Both the position numbers and the translations under genes were made by a program. From contig ONOL01000002.1 in the NCBI GenBank assembly GCA_900319465.1, forward strand, positions 1-64,000: DNA of 64,000 nucleotides. Reading direction: 5' to 3'. Source of the stretch: an uncultured Eubacteriales bacterium. Lineage in GTDB: Bacteria > Bacillota > Clostridia > Oscillospirales > Oscillospiraceae. The notes beneath the pieces are model-generated. The model ran no database searches. It saw nothing but the letters and a program-made list of their open reading frames with translations, and was not told the DNA's origin. Numbering within the stretch: the first letter of the stretch is position 1; the number at the start of each line of letters is the position of its first letter. Positions 1-8,095 of the stretch are shown one piece after another.

Positions 1-75
1 AAGTTTGGCGTAAATGGCGTAAATCCGAGACATCGCAACTCTCGAAACCCGCATAAACACTGGTTTTTTGCAGAG

Positions 76-1575
76 TTACTTGTCTAAGGATTTCATTGTC
101 GGGAAGAGCAGCACGTCGCGGATGGAGGCGGAGTCGGTGAGCAGCATGACGAGGCGGTCGATGCCGTAGCCGATGCCGCCCGTGGGGGGCATGCCGATCT
201 CAAGCGCGTTGAGGAAGTCCTCGTCGGTGTGGTTGGCCTCGGCGTCGCCGGCGGCCGCCAGCGCATCCTGCGCGGCAAAGCGCGCGCGCTGGTCGATGGG
301 GTCGTTCAGCTCCGAGTAGGCGTTGCACATCTCGCGCCCGTAGATGAAGAGCTCGAAGCGCTCCACCTTGCTCGGGTCGGAGGGCTTGCGCTTGGTCAGC
401 GGGCTGATCTCCACCGGGTGGTCCATGATGAACACGGGCTGGATCAGCTTCTCCTCGCAGTAGGTCTCGAAGAAGAGGTTGACGATGTCGCCCTTCTTGT
501 GGCGGTCCTCGTACTCGATGCCGTGCGCCTTCGCGAGAGCCTTGGCCTCCTCCTCGGTCGCGACGGCATCAAAGTCCACGCCCGCCCAGCGCTTCACCGC
601 GTCGGTCATGGTCAGGCGCTCGAAGGGCTTGCCCAGATCAATCCCGGTCCCCTGATAGGAGATCATGGTCGTGCCGCAGACGGTCAGCGCCAGGTGGCGG
701 AAAAGCTCCTCCGTCAGATCCATCATGCCGTTATAGTCGGTATAGGCCTGATAGAGCTCCATAAGCGTGAACTCCGGGTTGTGCCGGGTGTCCAGCCCCT
801 CGTTGCGGAAGACGCGGCCGATCTCGTAGACCTTCTCCAGCCCGCCGACGATCAGGCGCTTGAGGTACAGCTCCAGCGAAATGCGCAGGCGCACATCCTC
901 GTCGAGCGCGTTGTAATGCGTCTCGAACGGCCGGGCAGCCGCGCCGCCGGCATTGGAGACCAGCATGGGGGTCTCGACCTCCATAAAGCCGCGCGCGTCC
1001 AGGAAACGGCGGATCTCGCTGATGATCTGGGAACGCTTGATGAAGGTGTCGCGCACGTTGGGGTTCGCGATCAGATCCACGTAGCGCTGGCGGTAGCGCG
1101 CGTCCACGTCGGTCAGGCCGTGGAACTTCTCCGGCAGGGGCTTGAGCGATTTTGACAGCAGCGTGAGCGACGCGGCGTGGACGGTGGTCTCGCCGGTCTT
1201 GGTCTGGAACACGGCGCCGGTCACGCCGACGATATCGCCGATGTCGAGCTTCTTGAAGGCTGCGTACTCCTCCTGCCCGACGGAGTCACGCGCGACATAG
1301 ATCTGCAGGATGCCCTCGCGGTCCTGGATCTTGCAGAAGGAAGCCTTGCCCATGACGCGCTTGACCATCAGACGGCCCGCGACGGAGACCGCCTTGCCCT
1401 CAAGCGCGGCAAAGCCCTCGACGACCTCCGTGCTGTGATGGGTCACGTCGTACTTCGTGATCAGGAAGGGGTCTCTCCCCTCCTGCTGCAGCGCCGCCAG
1501 CTTGTCCCGGCGGACCTGCAGGATCTCGCTCAGTTCCTGCTGGGGAGCGGCGTTCACGTTCGGATTCTCACTCAT
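76..1575 (-). CDS. lysS: Lysyl-tRNA synthetase (class II)
   Basis: Charges tRNA-Lys with lysine using ATP, in the cytoplasm. At 499 aa it has the normal class II LysRS length. An OB-fold anticodon-binding domain lies at about residues 60-150, then the class II core: motif 1 around 185-205 ([15 protein letters not shown]), motif 2 near 260-277 ([19 protein letters not shown]) and motif 3 near 466-480 ([13 protein letters not shown]). It lies 57 bp downstream of greA, the usual greA-lysS order of Clostridia. A hairpin plus T-run between the two genes may attenuate read-through. The ATG at 1575 is preceded by a GGAGAAAAGAGA-type ribosome site. Confidence 0.98.
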   Translation of the reverse strand: MSENPNVNAAPQQELSEILQVRRDKLAALQQEGRDPFLITKYDVTHHSTEVVEGFAALEGKAVSVAGRLMVKRVMGKASFCKIQDREGILQIYVARDSVGQEEYAAFKKLDIGDIVGVTGAVFQTKTGETTVHAASLTLLSKSLKPLPEKFHGLTDVDARYRQRYVDLIANPNVRDTFIKRSQIISEIRRFLDARGFMEVETPMLVSNAGGAAARPFETHYNALDEDVRLRISLELYLKRLIVGGLEKVYEIGRVFRNEGLDTRHNPEFTLMELYQAYTDYNGMMDLTEELFRHLALTVCGTTMISYQGTGIDLGKPFERLTMTDAVKRWAGVDFDAVATEEEAKALAKAHGIEYEDRHKKGDIVNLFFETYCEEKLIQPVFIMDHPVEISPLTKRKPSDPSKVERFELFIYGREMCNAYSELNDPIDQRARFAAQDALAAAGDAEANHTDEDFLNALEIGMPPTGGIGYGIDRLVMLLTDSASIRDVLLFPTMKSLDK

Positions 1576-1591
1576 TTCTCTTTTCTCCTGT

Positions 1592-1625
1592 AAAAAGCAT
1601 ACGGACGGCCACGAGGGCCGCCCGT
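1592..1625 (-). terminator. Terminator-like hairpin between greA and lysS
   Basis: On the minus strand, an inverted repeat of about 10 bp (1601-1625, one mismatch) is followed by ATGCTTTTTA. It sits between the greA stop and the lysS ribosome site, so it may set the greA:lysS transcript ratio rather than end transcription fully. Confidence 0.5.
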
Positions 1626-1632
1626 GGACTGT

Positions 1633-2118
1633 TTAGTTATTCTCGACGGAGAGGATCTCAAATCTGAGCTCGCCGGCGGGAGCGCTGATGGTCACGGTTT
1701 CCCCGGCGCGATGGCCGATCAGGCCCTGGCCGAGCGGAGAGTCGTCAGAGATGCGGCCGACCTTGGGATTGGCCTCCTGGCTGCCGACGATCTCGTAGGT
1801 CTCCACAAAATCGTCCTCCACGTCGCGCAGGCGCACGACGCTGGAGAGCGTGATGGTGTCCTTGGGCGCGTCGTGGTCGATGTTGTCCACGATCTCGGCG
1901 TTCTCGATCAGCACCTTCAGCTCGGCGATCTTGGAGTAGAGCTTGCCCTGCTCGGCCTTCGCCTCGTCGTACTCGCTGTTCTCAGACAGGTCGCCGAAGC
2001 TTCTGGCTTCCTTGATGAGCTCAGCCACTTCCTTCTCACGGACGGTTTCCAGATAATTCAGTTCTTCCTTGAGCGCGTCCAGACGCTCCTGGCTCATTTT
2101 GAAACGGTTGCTGGCCAT
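1633..2118 (-). CDS. greA: Transcription elongation factor GreA
   Basis: Rescues backtracked RNA polymerase by stimulating cleavage of the transcript 3' end in the secondary channel. The 161 aa include an N-terminal antiparallel coiled coil (about 1-75, with the YDEAKAEQGKL region at the tip) and a C-terminal FKBP-like domain (about 82-161, ending with the SDDSPLGQGLIGHRAGE segment). Length and both domains are typical. An AAAAGGAG ribosome site precedes the ATG at 2118. A strong promoter lies immediately upstream and overlaps the stop codon of the S41-like gene, so greA-lysS is transcribed separately from the ftsEX operon. Confidence 0.97.
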   Translation of the reverse strand: MASNRFKMSQERLDALKEELNYLETVREKEVAELIKEARSFGDLSENSEYDEAKAEQGKLYSKIAELKVLIENAEIVDNIDHDAPKDTITLSSVVRLRDVEDDFVETYEIVGSQEANPKVGRISDDSPLGQGLIGHRAGETVTISAPAGELRFEILSVENN

Positions 2119-2163
2119 TTATGCAAACTCCTTTTCCCTTTTCCTTGGATTGATAACTTAATA

Positions 2164-2193
2164 ATTATACCCGTCCTGACCGGGAAATGTCAA
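2164..2193 (-). promoter_or_regulatory. Sigma-A type promoter of greA-lysS
   Basis: Minus-strand TTGACA (2188-2193), 18-bp spacer, TATAAT (2164-2169). Both hexamers match consensus. The -35 box overlaps the stop codon of the upstream S41-like gene. Confidence 0.85.
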
Positions 2194-3437
2194 CTCAAAT
2201 ATTTCAGCGCCGCCATGAGCTGGTCGTCCGCCGAGATACTGGCCGTACCGGCCTCGCCGCCGGTCGTGCCCTCGGTCGTGCCGGTGGCGGATTCGTCGCT
2301 GTTGAAGACGATCATATCGGGCACGACGCCGCCGACCTTGGAGATGTCGGTGCCGTTGGCCGTCAGGTAGCTGCGGGTGGACAGGCGGATCGCGCTGCCG
2401 TCGGCCAGCGGGATCGTCTCCTGCGAGCGGGTGCTGCCGCTCGAGGATTCGCCCATCAGCACCGCGCGCTGGTACTCCCTGAGCACCGCCGCGCAGAGCT
2501 CAGCCTCGCGGAAGGTGCCGCCGTTGATGAGCACCACCATCGGGAACTGGATCCACATGCCGTCGGAGTCATAGGTCTCGGCATGACCGTCCTTGCTCAC
2601 CTCGGAGAAGAGCCGCCCCTCGGGCAGCAGATAATCGAGCAGGGTCGCCACCTCGTCGGCAAGGCCACCGGAGTTGTTGCGCAGGTCGAGCACGCAGGAG
2701 TCGGAGCCCTGCGCCATGTAGTACTCGATGGCGTCCACCGCGGCTTTGCCGCTGCCGGCCTCGAAGTTCTTGACCTGCACATAGGCCGCGCCGGTTTTTT
2801 CCATACGGGCTACCACCGCGTCGATGTTGAAGTTGGTGCAGTCGACCTCCACGGTGTACTGGTTGTTGATCTCAAGCTGGAACTTGCTGTTGAGCTTGGA
2901 GCGGATCAGCGTACGCACCTGGTCGGTGGAAAAGGAGGTGAGCTTCTGCCCGTCCACCGCGGTGATGAGCATGCCCTGCGTCACGCCCGCCCAGGCCGCC
3001 GGAGAGCTGGGATAGATCGCGATGACCTGGAAGCCGCCGAGGTTCTCGTCCTTGACCAGCGACATGCCGATATCCGAATACTCGTTGGACTTGGAGAGCT
3101 GATAGGTGCGGTACTCGTCCGGCGTCATGAAATAGCTCCAGTTGTCCCCCAGCCCGGACACCATCGCCGCCGCGGCGGACTGGCCCATGGAAACGCGGTC
3201 CACGGGATCAATAAATTTCTTGTCCAGCAGATCCTTGATCTCGATGTAGCGCATGGCCTCGTCAAAGTCTTCCTTGCCGCCCACCTTCTTGATCATGCTG
3301 TTGTAGGTCCAGTAGTACATGCCGCCGCCGACCAGGACCAGCAGCACCACCACCGCCCGAAGGCTGATGCCGATGCTGAAAAAGCCGTGGATGAAGCGCC
3401 CGATACGGCGCAGGATCCTGTTCACGATCTTTCCCAC
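2190..3437 (-). CDS. S41 (C-terminal processing) peptidase-like protein, probably catalytically dead
   Basis: This is a membrane-anchored, CtpA/Prc-like protein of 415 aa. It has one N-terminal membrane helix (about 26-45), a PDZ domain (about 120-195, with GGFQVIAIYPSSPAAWAGV) and an S41 tail-protease fold (about 205-378). The fold aligns without gaps to family members through VVLINGG (301-307) and EYQRAVLMGE (321-330). However, the position of the nucleophile (SASASE in active enzymes) reads TFREAE, with Ala at 312, and the general-base Lys (FGKG) is Ser at 335. I checked both codons in the nucleotide sequence. It is the last gene of the ftsE-ftsX-M23-M23 operon, where a Ctp protease is often found. 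The family fold is clear; loss of proteolysis is inferred from the two substitutions. A scaffold or regulatory role for the hydrolases is possible but not shown. Confidence 0.85.
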   Translation of the reverse strand: MGKIVNRILRRIGRFIHGFFSIGISLRAVVVLLVLVGGGMYYWTYNSMIKKVGGKEDFDEAMRYIEIKDLLDKKFIDPVDRVSMGQSAAAAMVSGLGDNWSYFMTPDEYRTYQLSKSNEYSDIGMSLVKDENLGGFQVIAIYPSSPAAWAGVTQGMLITAVDGQKLTSFSTDQVRTLIRSKLNSKFQLEINNQYTVEVDCTNFNIDAVVARMEKTGAAYVQVKNFEAGSGKAAVDAIEYYMAQGSDSCVLDLRNNSGGLADEVATLLDYLLPEGRLFSEVSKDGHAETYDSDGMWIQFPMVVLINGGTFREAELCAAVLREYQRAVLMGESSSGSTRSQETIPLADGSAIRLSTRSYLTANGTDISKVGGVVPDMIVFNSDESATGTTEGTTGGEAGTASISADDQLMAALKYLS

Positions 3438-3501
3438 GATATCCCTCCAAAGTCATCGCTTCGCTGTCTGTATTCTTGCAAAAGCGTGCTGACACGCCTA
3501 A

Positions 3502-3527
3502 CCGGACAGCATAAAAATGCTGTCCGG
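3502..3527. other. Perfect 11-bp hairpin between M23 and S41-like genes
   Basis: An inverted repeat with a 4-nt A/T loop lies in the 133-bp gap inside the operon, followed by a shorter repeat built on AGCCC/GGGCT (about 3530-3547). There is no T-run on either strand, so an mRNA-stabilising or processing hairpin is more likely than a terminator. Confidence 0.5.
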
Positions 3528-3570
3528 CAGCCAGCCCTTCCGGGCTGTTGATCCTGTTGTTCGTTCCTGC

Positions 3571-4893
3571 TCAGACCCCCGCGCTCTCCGCGAAGGTCAG
3601 CCCGGAGAAGAACTGCTCCGGGTCGATCCGGCTTCCGCCGGAAAAAACCTCGAAATGGCAGTGCGGGCCGGTGGCGACACCGGTGCTGCCGACGTAGCCG
3701 ATCGTATCTCCCTTGGAGACGGCCTGCCCCGCGCCCACCGCGATCGAGGACATATGTCCGTAAAGGGTCACGTAACCGTTGCCGTGATCGATCATCACGC
3801 AGTTGCCGTAGCCGCCCTTCTCGCCCGCAAGCGTCACCGTGCCGCCGTCGGCAGCCACGATCGCAGCGCCGTAGCCCGCGCCGATGTCGATGCCGGTATG
3901 GCTCTTCGTCTCCCCGGAAATGGGGTGGACGCGCAGGCCGAAGCGGCTCGTGATGTAGGTGCAGGAGGGAACGGGCCAGCAGAATACGCCGCTTCCCACT
4001 ACGGCAGCAGCGCTGCCGCCCGTGTCCTGCGCAGGCTGGGGGGCGGGCTGGGACGCCGCCGCGGCTGCGGCTGCCGCCGCCGCTGCGGCCGCTGCCGCGG
4101 CCTCCGCTTCCCTGCGTCTGCGCTCTTCCTCCTGGCGCTGCCGTTCCATCTCCGCGACGAGAGCCTGCAGCTCCTCTTCCGCCGCGGCCTCTTCCGCGAG
4201 GACGGCCTCATAGGCCTCGCGGTTGCTGTCGATATCGTCCTGCAGGTTTTTGATCAGAGCTGTGGCCTCGTCGATCTCGGCCTGCAGCTCCTCCTGCTGT
4301 TTCAGCAGCTCCGCTTTCTTCGCTTCCAGCTCCGCCTGGACGGCCTCGTACTCGCCCTTCACCTGCTCGGTGTGCTGCCGGGCGCTGCGGTACGCCTCTT
4401 CCAGTTCCTTATCGCTCTGCATGATCTCGCCCACGTCGTCCATGGCCGAGAGGAACTCCGCGATGTTGGAGGTGCGCAGCAGCATCGTCAGGATGCCGTA
4501 TCCGCCGTTTTCCTCCATCGCGCGCACGCGCAGGCGATAGCGCTCCTTCTGTTCGTTCTCCAGCGACAGGGCGACGTCCACCTCCTTGGCCTTGGCGGCA
4601 ATCATCGTGTCGTAGAGGGCGATCTCTTCGTTGTTCAGCCGGATCTGCTCGAGCGTGTAGGCGTTGCGCTCGTCCATGGCGCGCTTGCGCTCCATGACGC
4701 CCGCCTGCTCGTTCTCAAGCCGGTCCACGACGTCCTGCATCTCCTTGCGCTTGGCGGCGATCGCGTCGCGCTCGGCACGGACGGCGTCGATCTCATCCTG
4801 GGTCACCGCGAACGCGGAAACCGGCGCGGCGCCCAGACAGAGCGCAAACACCAGCACCAGGGCGAGAAGCTTGCTAAGGGTAAGTTTTTTCAT
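3571..4893 (-). CDS. Murein hydrolase activator / M23 peptidase with coiled coil (EnvC/PcsB-like)
   Basis: This is a secreted cell-wall protein of 440 aa. It has a signal peptide (1-29, cut after SAFA), a long coiled coil (about 30-260), an Ala-rich linker (about 16 consecutive Ala near 262-280, then SQPAPQPAQ) and a C-terminal M23/LytM domain (about 310-435). The zinc ligands of an active M23 enzyme are present: SHTGID, then YGHMS, then GPHCHFE. The coiled coil includes the MEENGGYGIL...FLSAMDD segment, like the region by which EnvC/PcsB proteins meet FtsX. The gene lies downstream of ftsEX and a paralogous M23 gene, so it is probably activated by FtsEX at the division site. Active D,D-endopeptidase chemistry is inferred from the ligands. 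Confidence 0.9.
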   Translation of the reverse strand: MKKLTLSKLLALVLVFALCLGAAPVSAFAVTQDEIDAVRAERDAIAAKRKEMQDVVDRLENEQAGVMERKRAMDERNAYTLEQIRLNNEEIALYDTMIAAKAKEVDVALSLENEQKERYRLRVRAMEENGGYGILTMLLRTSNIAEFLSAMDDVGEIMQSDKELEEAYRSARQHTEQVKGEYEAVQAELEAKKAELLKQQEELQAEIDEATALIKNLQDDIDSNREAYEAVLAEEAAAEEELQALVAEMERQRQEEERRRREAEAAAAAAAAAAAAAAAASQPAPQPAQDTGGSAAAVVGSGVFCWPVPSCTYITSRFGLRVHPISGETKSHTGIDIGAGYGAAIVAADGGTVTLAGEKGGYGNCVMIDHGNGYVTLYGHMSSIAVGAGQAVSKGDTIGYVGSTGVATGPHCHFEVFSGGSRIDPEQFFSGLTFAESAGV

Positions 4894-4919
4894 AAGTTTT
4901 CAGGATCTTGGACTGCTCC

Positions 4920-6269
4920 TCAGCAGTTCCAGTAGCTCAACCCGCTGAAATACTGGGCCGGGTCAACGGTAGAGCCGTTGATGCGGATCTCAAAGTGGCA
5001 GTGCGTACCCGACGCGTTGCCGGTCTGGCCGAGATAGGCGACCGTGTCGCCCGCGTTGACCCATTGGCCGACGCTCACGGCGTTGCCGGAATTGTGCGCG
5101 TATACGGTCTGATAGCCGTTGCCGTGGTCGATGATCACGTAGTTGCCGTAGGCGCTGCCGAAGCCGGAGGTGATGACGGTGCCGGAGGCGGCCGCAACGA
5201 TCGAGCCGCCGTCGTTGCGGTAGCCGTCGATGTCAAGCCCCGCGTGGAAATGCCCGGGGCGCGACTCGCCGTAACGGCCCGTAATGCGCCGGGAACAGGG
5301 TACCGGCCAGGTGAATCCAGTCAGATTGACCGTCGGTTGGTTGCCGTTGTCGTTCGTGCCGCCGCTCTGGCCGCCGTCGGAGTAGCCGGTGTCGGAGCTG
5401 CCTCCGCCGCTGTCCCCTCCGGAGCCGCCCTGCGGCTGCTGTTGCTGCTGTTGCTGCTGTTGCTGCTGTGCAGCCCTGCGTCTCGCTTCCTCCTCGGCGC
5501 GCTTCTGCGCCTCGTATTCTGCGATCAGGGCCTTGATCTCCTCGTCGGCCGCCTGCTCGGCGTCGCGCTGCTCCTCGTAGAGCTTCGTCGCCTCTTCGAT
5601 CTCGTCGGCCAGCTCTTCGAGCTTGGCGTTGGCCTCCTCGATACGCTCCTGGATCTGGGCCTGCTCGATGCGCAGGGCGGCCTGCTTGTCCTCGCACTCG
5701 CGGCGGACGGCCTCATATTCGGCCTTCACGCGCTCCGCCTCCTGGCGCGCGGCCTTGTAGCGCGCCTCCAGGCGCTTGTCGCTCTCCATGACGGCGTCCA
5801 TGTCATCCAGCGTGGACAGCAGCTCCGAAAAGCTCGAGGCGTGGAGGATCAGCGCCAGGATATCGTAGGTGCCGTTCTCCTCCATGGAGCGGATGCGCGC
5901 GCGGTACTTGCGCGCCTGCGCCTCCTCGACGGCCAGCGCCTCATTCAGCTCCTCCGTCTTCTCGGCCACGATCTCGTCATACATGGCGAGCTCCTCGGCC
6001 ACCAGCGCGAGCGCTTCCTGAGACGCCTTGTTCTCCACGTCCAGGGCGGCCTTCTTCTCGAGGACGGTCGCTTCCTGGTCCTGCATCTTGGTGAGACGAT
6101 CCTCCGCCTCCTTGACGAGGGCGGTCAGTTCATCCTTTTTGGCGCGCACAGCGTCGATCTCGCTCTGCGTCACGGCATAGGCTCTGGGCAGCACGCTGAG
6201 GATCAGGGAAAGGATCATCACCACCGCCATGATGATCGCCAATATGGATACTGCTCTCTTCCGATTCAT
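4920..6269 (-). CDS. Second M23 peptidase with coiled coil (EnvC/PcsB-like paralogue)
   Basis: This 449-aa secreted protein is a paralogue of the next gene downstream. Both mature N-termini read AVTQ(S/D)EIDAVRA, and both carry a coiled coil with a MEENGxYxIL segment. The order is signal peptide (1-32), coiled coil (about 33-265), a poly-Gln run of 11 residues then Gly/Ser-rich linker (about 268-310), and an M23 domain (about 320-445). Zinc-ligand motifs FHAGLD and GTHCHFE are intact. It starts 20 nt after the ftsX stop, with an AGGAGA ribosome site. The Gln run comes from a CTGTTG-type repeat (about 5430-5470) that could vary by slippage. Role: peptidoglycan cleavage at division, probably gated by FtsEX (inferred from gene order). 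Confidence 0.9.
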   Translation of the reverse strand: MNRKRAVSILAIIMAVVMILSLILSVLPRAYAVTQSEIDAVRAKKDELTALVKEAEDRLTKMQDQEATVLEKKAALDVENKASQEALALVAEELAMYDEIVAEKTEELNEALAVEEAQARKYRARIRSMEENGTYDILALILHASSFSELLSTLDDMDAVMESDKRLEARYKAARQEAERVKAEYEAVRRECEDKQAALRIEQAQIQERIEEANAKLEELADEIEEATKLYEEQRDAEQAADEEIKALIAEYEAQKRAEEEARRRAAQQQQQQQQQQQPQGGSGGDSGGGSSDTGYSDGGQSGGTNDNGNQPTVNLTGFTWPVPCSRRITGRYGESRPGHFHAGLDIDGYRNDGGSIVAAASGTVITSGFGSAYGNYVIIDHGNGYQTVYAHNSGNAVSVGQWVNAGDTVAYLGQTGNASGTHCHFEIRINGSTVDPAQYFSGLSYWNC

Positions 6270-6288
6270 TCCGAATCTCCTAATAACA

Positions 6289-7173
6289 TTAAACTTTCAG
6301 ATAATTGCGGATGGCATTCACGCCGCCGAAGACGCCGACGAACACGCTCATGCCAAGATAGGCGATCAGCATGGGGATCGCGACCTCGGTAAAGGGGATC
6401 ACGCTGATGAAGCTTCCGACGAGCGTTCCCATCAGGCGGCTGGCAAGCAGGCTGTAAAGCCCCCACTCCGCCAGGAAGGCGAGGCCGCCCCCCAGGACGC
6501 CCAGCACCAGGCCCTCGATAATGAAGGGCAGGCGGATAAAGCTGTTGGTCGCGCCGACCATCTTCATGATGGCGATCTCCTCGCGCCGGCCGAAGGTGGC
6601 GAGCTTGATGGTGTTGGACATGATGAACATGGAGACGAAGACCAGGATCACCGTGAGCACCAGAGACACCACGCTCACGATGTTGCGGATGGTGATGAAG
6701 GCGTTGGCGTACTCCAGGTGCGCCTTGACCTTTACGATGCCCTCGACGTTCTCCAGCTCCGCCTCGGTCTGGCTCATGAGGGAGATGTCGTTCAGATGGA
6801 TGACGAAGCGGTGGCGGAACACGGTCTCGTCGATCCCGTCGCGGAAATCGCTGTCGAAGTTGTTCATGAAGGTGTCCATGGCCACGGCGCGGTCCACAAA
6901 CGCCGCGTCGCTCACGTTGGGGATGGAGGCCACCGTGCTCTGCAGGGCCTGCGCCTGCTCGGAGCTGTAACTCTCGTCCACCAGGGCCACGACCTCGTTC
7001 TGATCCTCCAGGTCGCCGATCAGGCGGTCGATGTTCATCGAGAGGAGGAAGACGCTGCCCATGATGATCAGGCAGGCCATGATGATCGTAACCGACGCGA
7101 AGGACATGAAGCTGTGGGTCTTGATGCTCCGGAAGCCCTCGCGGATCAGATAACCGCCTCTACTCAATCTCAT
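6289..7173 (-). CDS. ftsX: Cell division ABC-type membrane protein FtsX
   Basis: FtsX is the membrane half of FtsEX, which couples ATP hydrolysis in the cytoplasm to activation of periplasmic/extracellular murein hydrolases. About 294 aa give the family layout: a short cytoplasmic N-terminus, a first membrane helix near 20-45, an extracellular domain to about 170, then three more helices with the FtsX domain. I chose the ATG at 7173 (MRLSRGGYLIREG) because it overlaps the ftsE stop by 14 nt and aligns with the family start. A longer in-frame start at 7200 would lie inside ftsE. Confidence 0.95.
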   Translation of the reverse strand: MRLSRGGYLIREGFRSIKTHSFMSFASVTIIMACLIIMGSVFLLSMNIDRLIGDLEDQNEVVALVDESYSSEQAQALQSTVASIPNVSDAAFVDRAVAMDTFMNNFDSDFRDGIDETVFRHRFVIHLNDISLMSQTEAELENVEGIVKVKAHLEYANAFITIRNIVSVVSLVLTVILVFVSMFIMSNTIKLATFGRREEIAIMKMVGATNSFIRLPFIIEGLVLGVLGGGLAFLAEWGLYSLLASRLMGTLVGSFISVIPFTEVAIPMLIAYLGMSVFVGVFGGVNAIRNYLKV

Positions 7174-7852
7174 AGCTGTAATACCCGTCCATTCCGTCAC
7201 TGATCACATGGCCGTCGTCGATGGTGATGACGCGCTTGGAGAGAGCGTTGACCAGTTCCTTCTCATGGGTCACCACCAGGACGGTCGTGCCCATCTCGTT
7301 GATTTTCTCGAACAGGAGCATCAGCTCCAGGCTGCGCACCGGGTCAAGGTTGCCGGTGGGCTCGTCCGCGACGATCATGCGCGGACTGTTGACCAGCGCG
7401 CGGGCGATGGCCACGCGCTGCTGCTCGCCGCCGGACAGCTCGCTCGGCAGGCGCTTTTCCCGCCCTTCCAGGCCGACCAGCTCCAGCACGTAGGGGACGC
7501 GGCGGCTGATCTCACGGCCGGAGGCGCCCACGACGCGCATGGCGAAGGCCACGTTGTCGTAGACGTTCATGTTGTCGATCAGGCGGTAGTCCTGAAAGAT
7601 GACGCCCAGCGTCCTGCGGACCTTCGGCAGCCGGCGGCGGCGGATCTTGTTCATGTCAAAATCGTTGACGATGACCTTCCCGGAGTCGGCGCGGACCTCG
7701 CCGGTGATGAGCTTCATCAGCGTGGTCTTGCCGGAGCCGGAGGGGCCGACCAGAAAGACGAATTCCCCTTCGTCGATCGTCATGTCCACGCCGTCCAGCG
7801 CAACGGTGCCGCTGCTGTCGTAGACCTTGGTGACGTTCTTCATTCGAACCAT
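7160..7852 (-). CDS. ftsE: Cell division ATP-binding protein FtsE
   Basis: The cytoplasmic ATPase of the FtsEX complex, 230 aa. Walker A is GPSGSGKTT (near 37-45), the signature is [15 protein letters not shown] (near 140), Walker B is IVADEPTGNLDP, and the switch His is in VVTHEKE. It is the first gene of the operon ftsE-ftsX-M23-M23-S41-like. An AAAGGAAAACCT ribosome site precedes the ATG at 7852. I found no clear sigma-A promoter in the 243-bp GC-rich gap upstream. Confidence 0.97.
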   Translation of the reverse strand: MVRMKNVTKVYDSSGTVALDGVDMTIDEGEFVFLVGPSGSGKTTLMKLITGEVRADSGKVIVNDFDMNKIRRRRLPKVRRTLGVIFQDYRLIDNMNVYDNVAFAMRVVGASGREISRRVPYVLELVGLEGREKRLPSELSGGEQQRVAIARALVNSPRMIVADEPTGNLDPVRSLELMLLFEKINEMGTTVLVVTHEKELVNALSKRVITIDDGHVISDGMDGYYSYEIE

Positions 7853-8095
7853 AGGTTTTCCTTTCTTCCCTTGCGAAGCAGCGTTTCACGCCGGGGCGTC
7901 CCCGCTTCCCGCGTCCGGGAACGGGCGCGGCCGTACCCGGGCGGCAGGAGGGCCGCCTCGCGTGCCTCAAGCCGCGCTTGCCGCCTCATCGCCGTGAAAA
8001 CACAGCCCCCGGCATCCGCCGGGACGAGGAGCCGCGCTGCCCGAAAGGCTTCGCAATCGTTTGAAAATATGCTTGGATTATCTGCAAAAAGCACC
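7853..8095. other. Gene-free GC-rich spacer upstream of ftsE
   Basis: A 243-bp gap contains several short inverted repeats such as CCGGGAACGGGC and GGCGGC-type stems. I see no open frame with a ribosome site, no RNA gene and no convincing promoter hexamers. It presumably holds the regulatory region of ftsE. Confidence 0.4.

Noticed and set aside
1..75. Short direct repeat GGCGTAAAT GGCGTAAAT near the window start, considered as an attachment site
   Set aside because: Only two 9-bp units, no integrase or tRNA next to it, and the region is cut by the window edge.
4026..4100. Ala/Cys-rich antisense peptides opposite the poly-Ala and poly-Gln tracts
   Set aside because: They are simple read-outs of the repeat DNA inside the two M23 genes.
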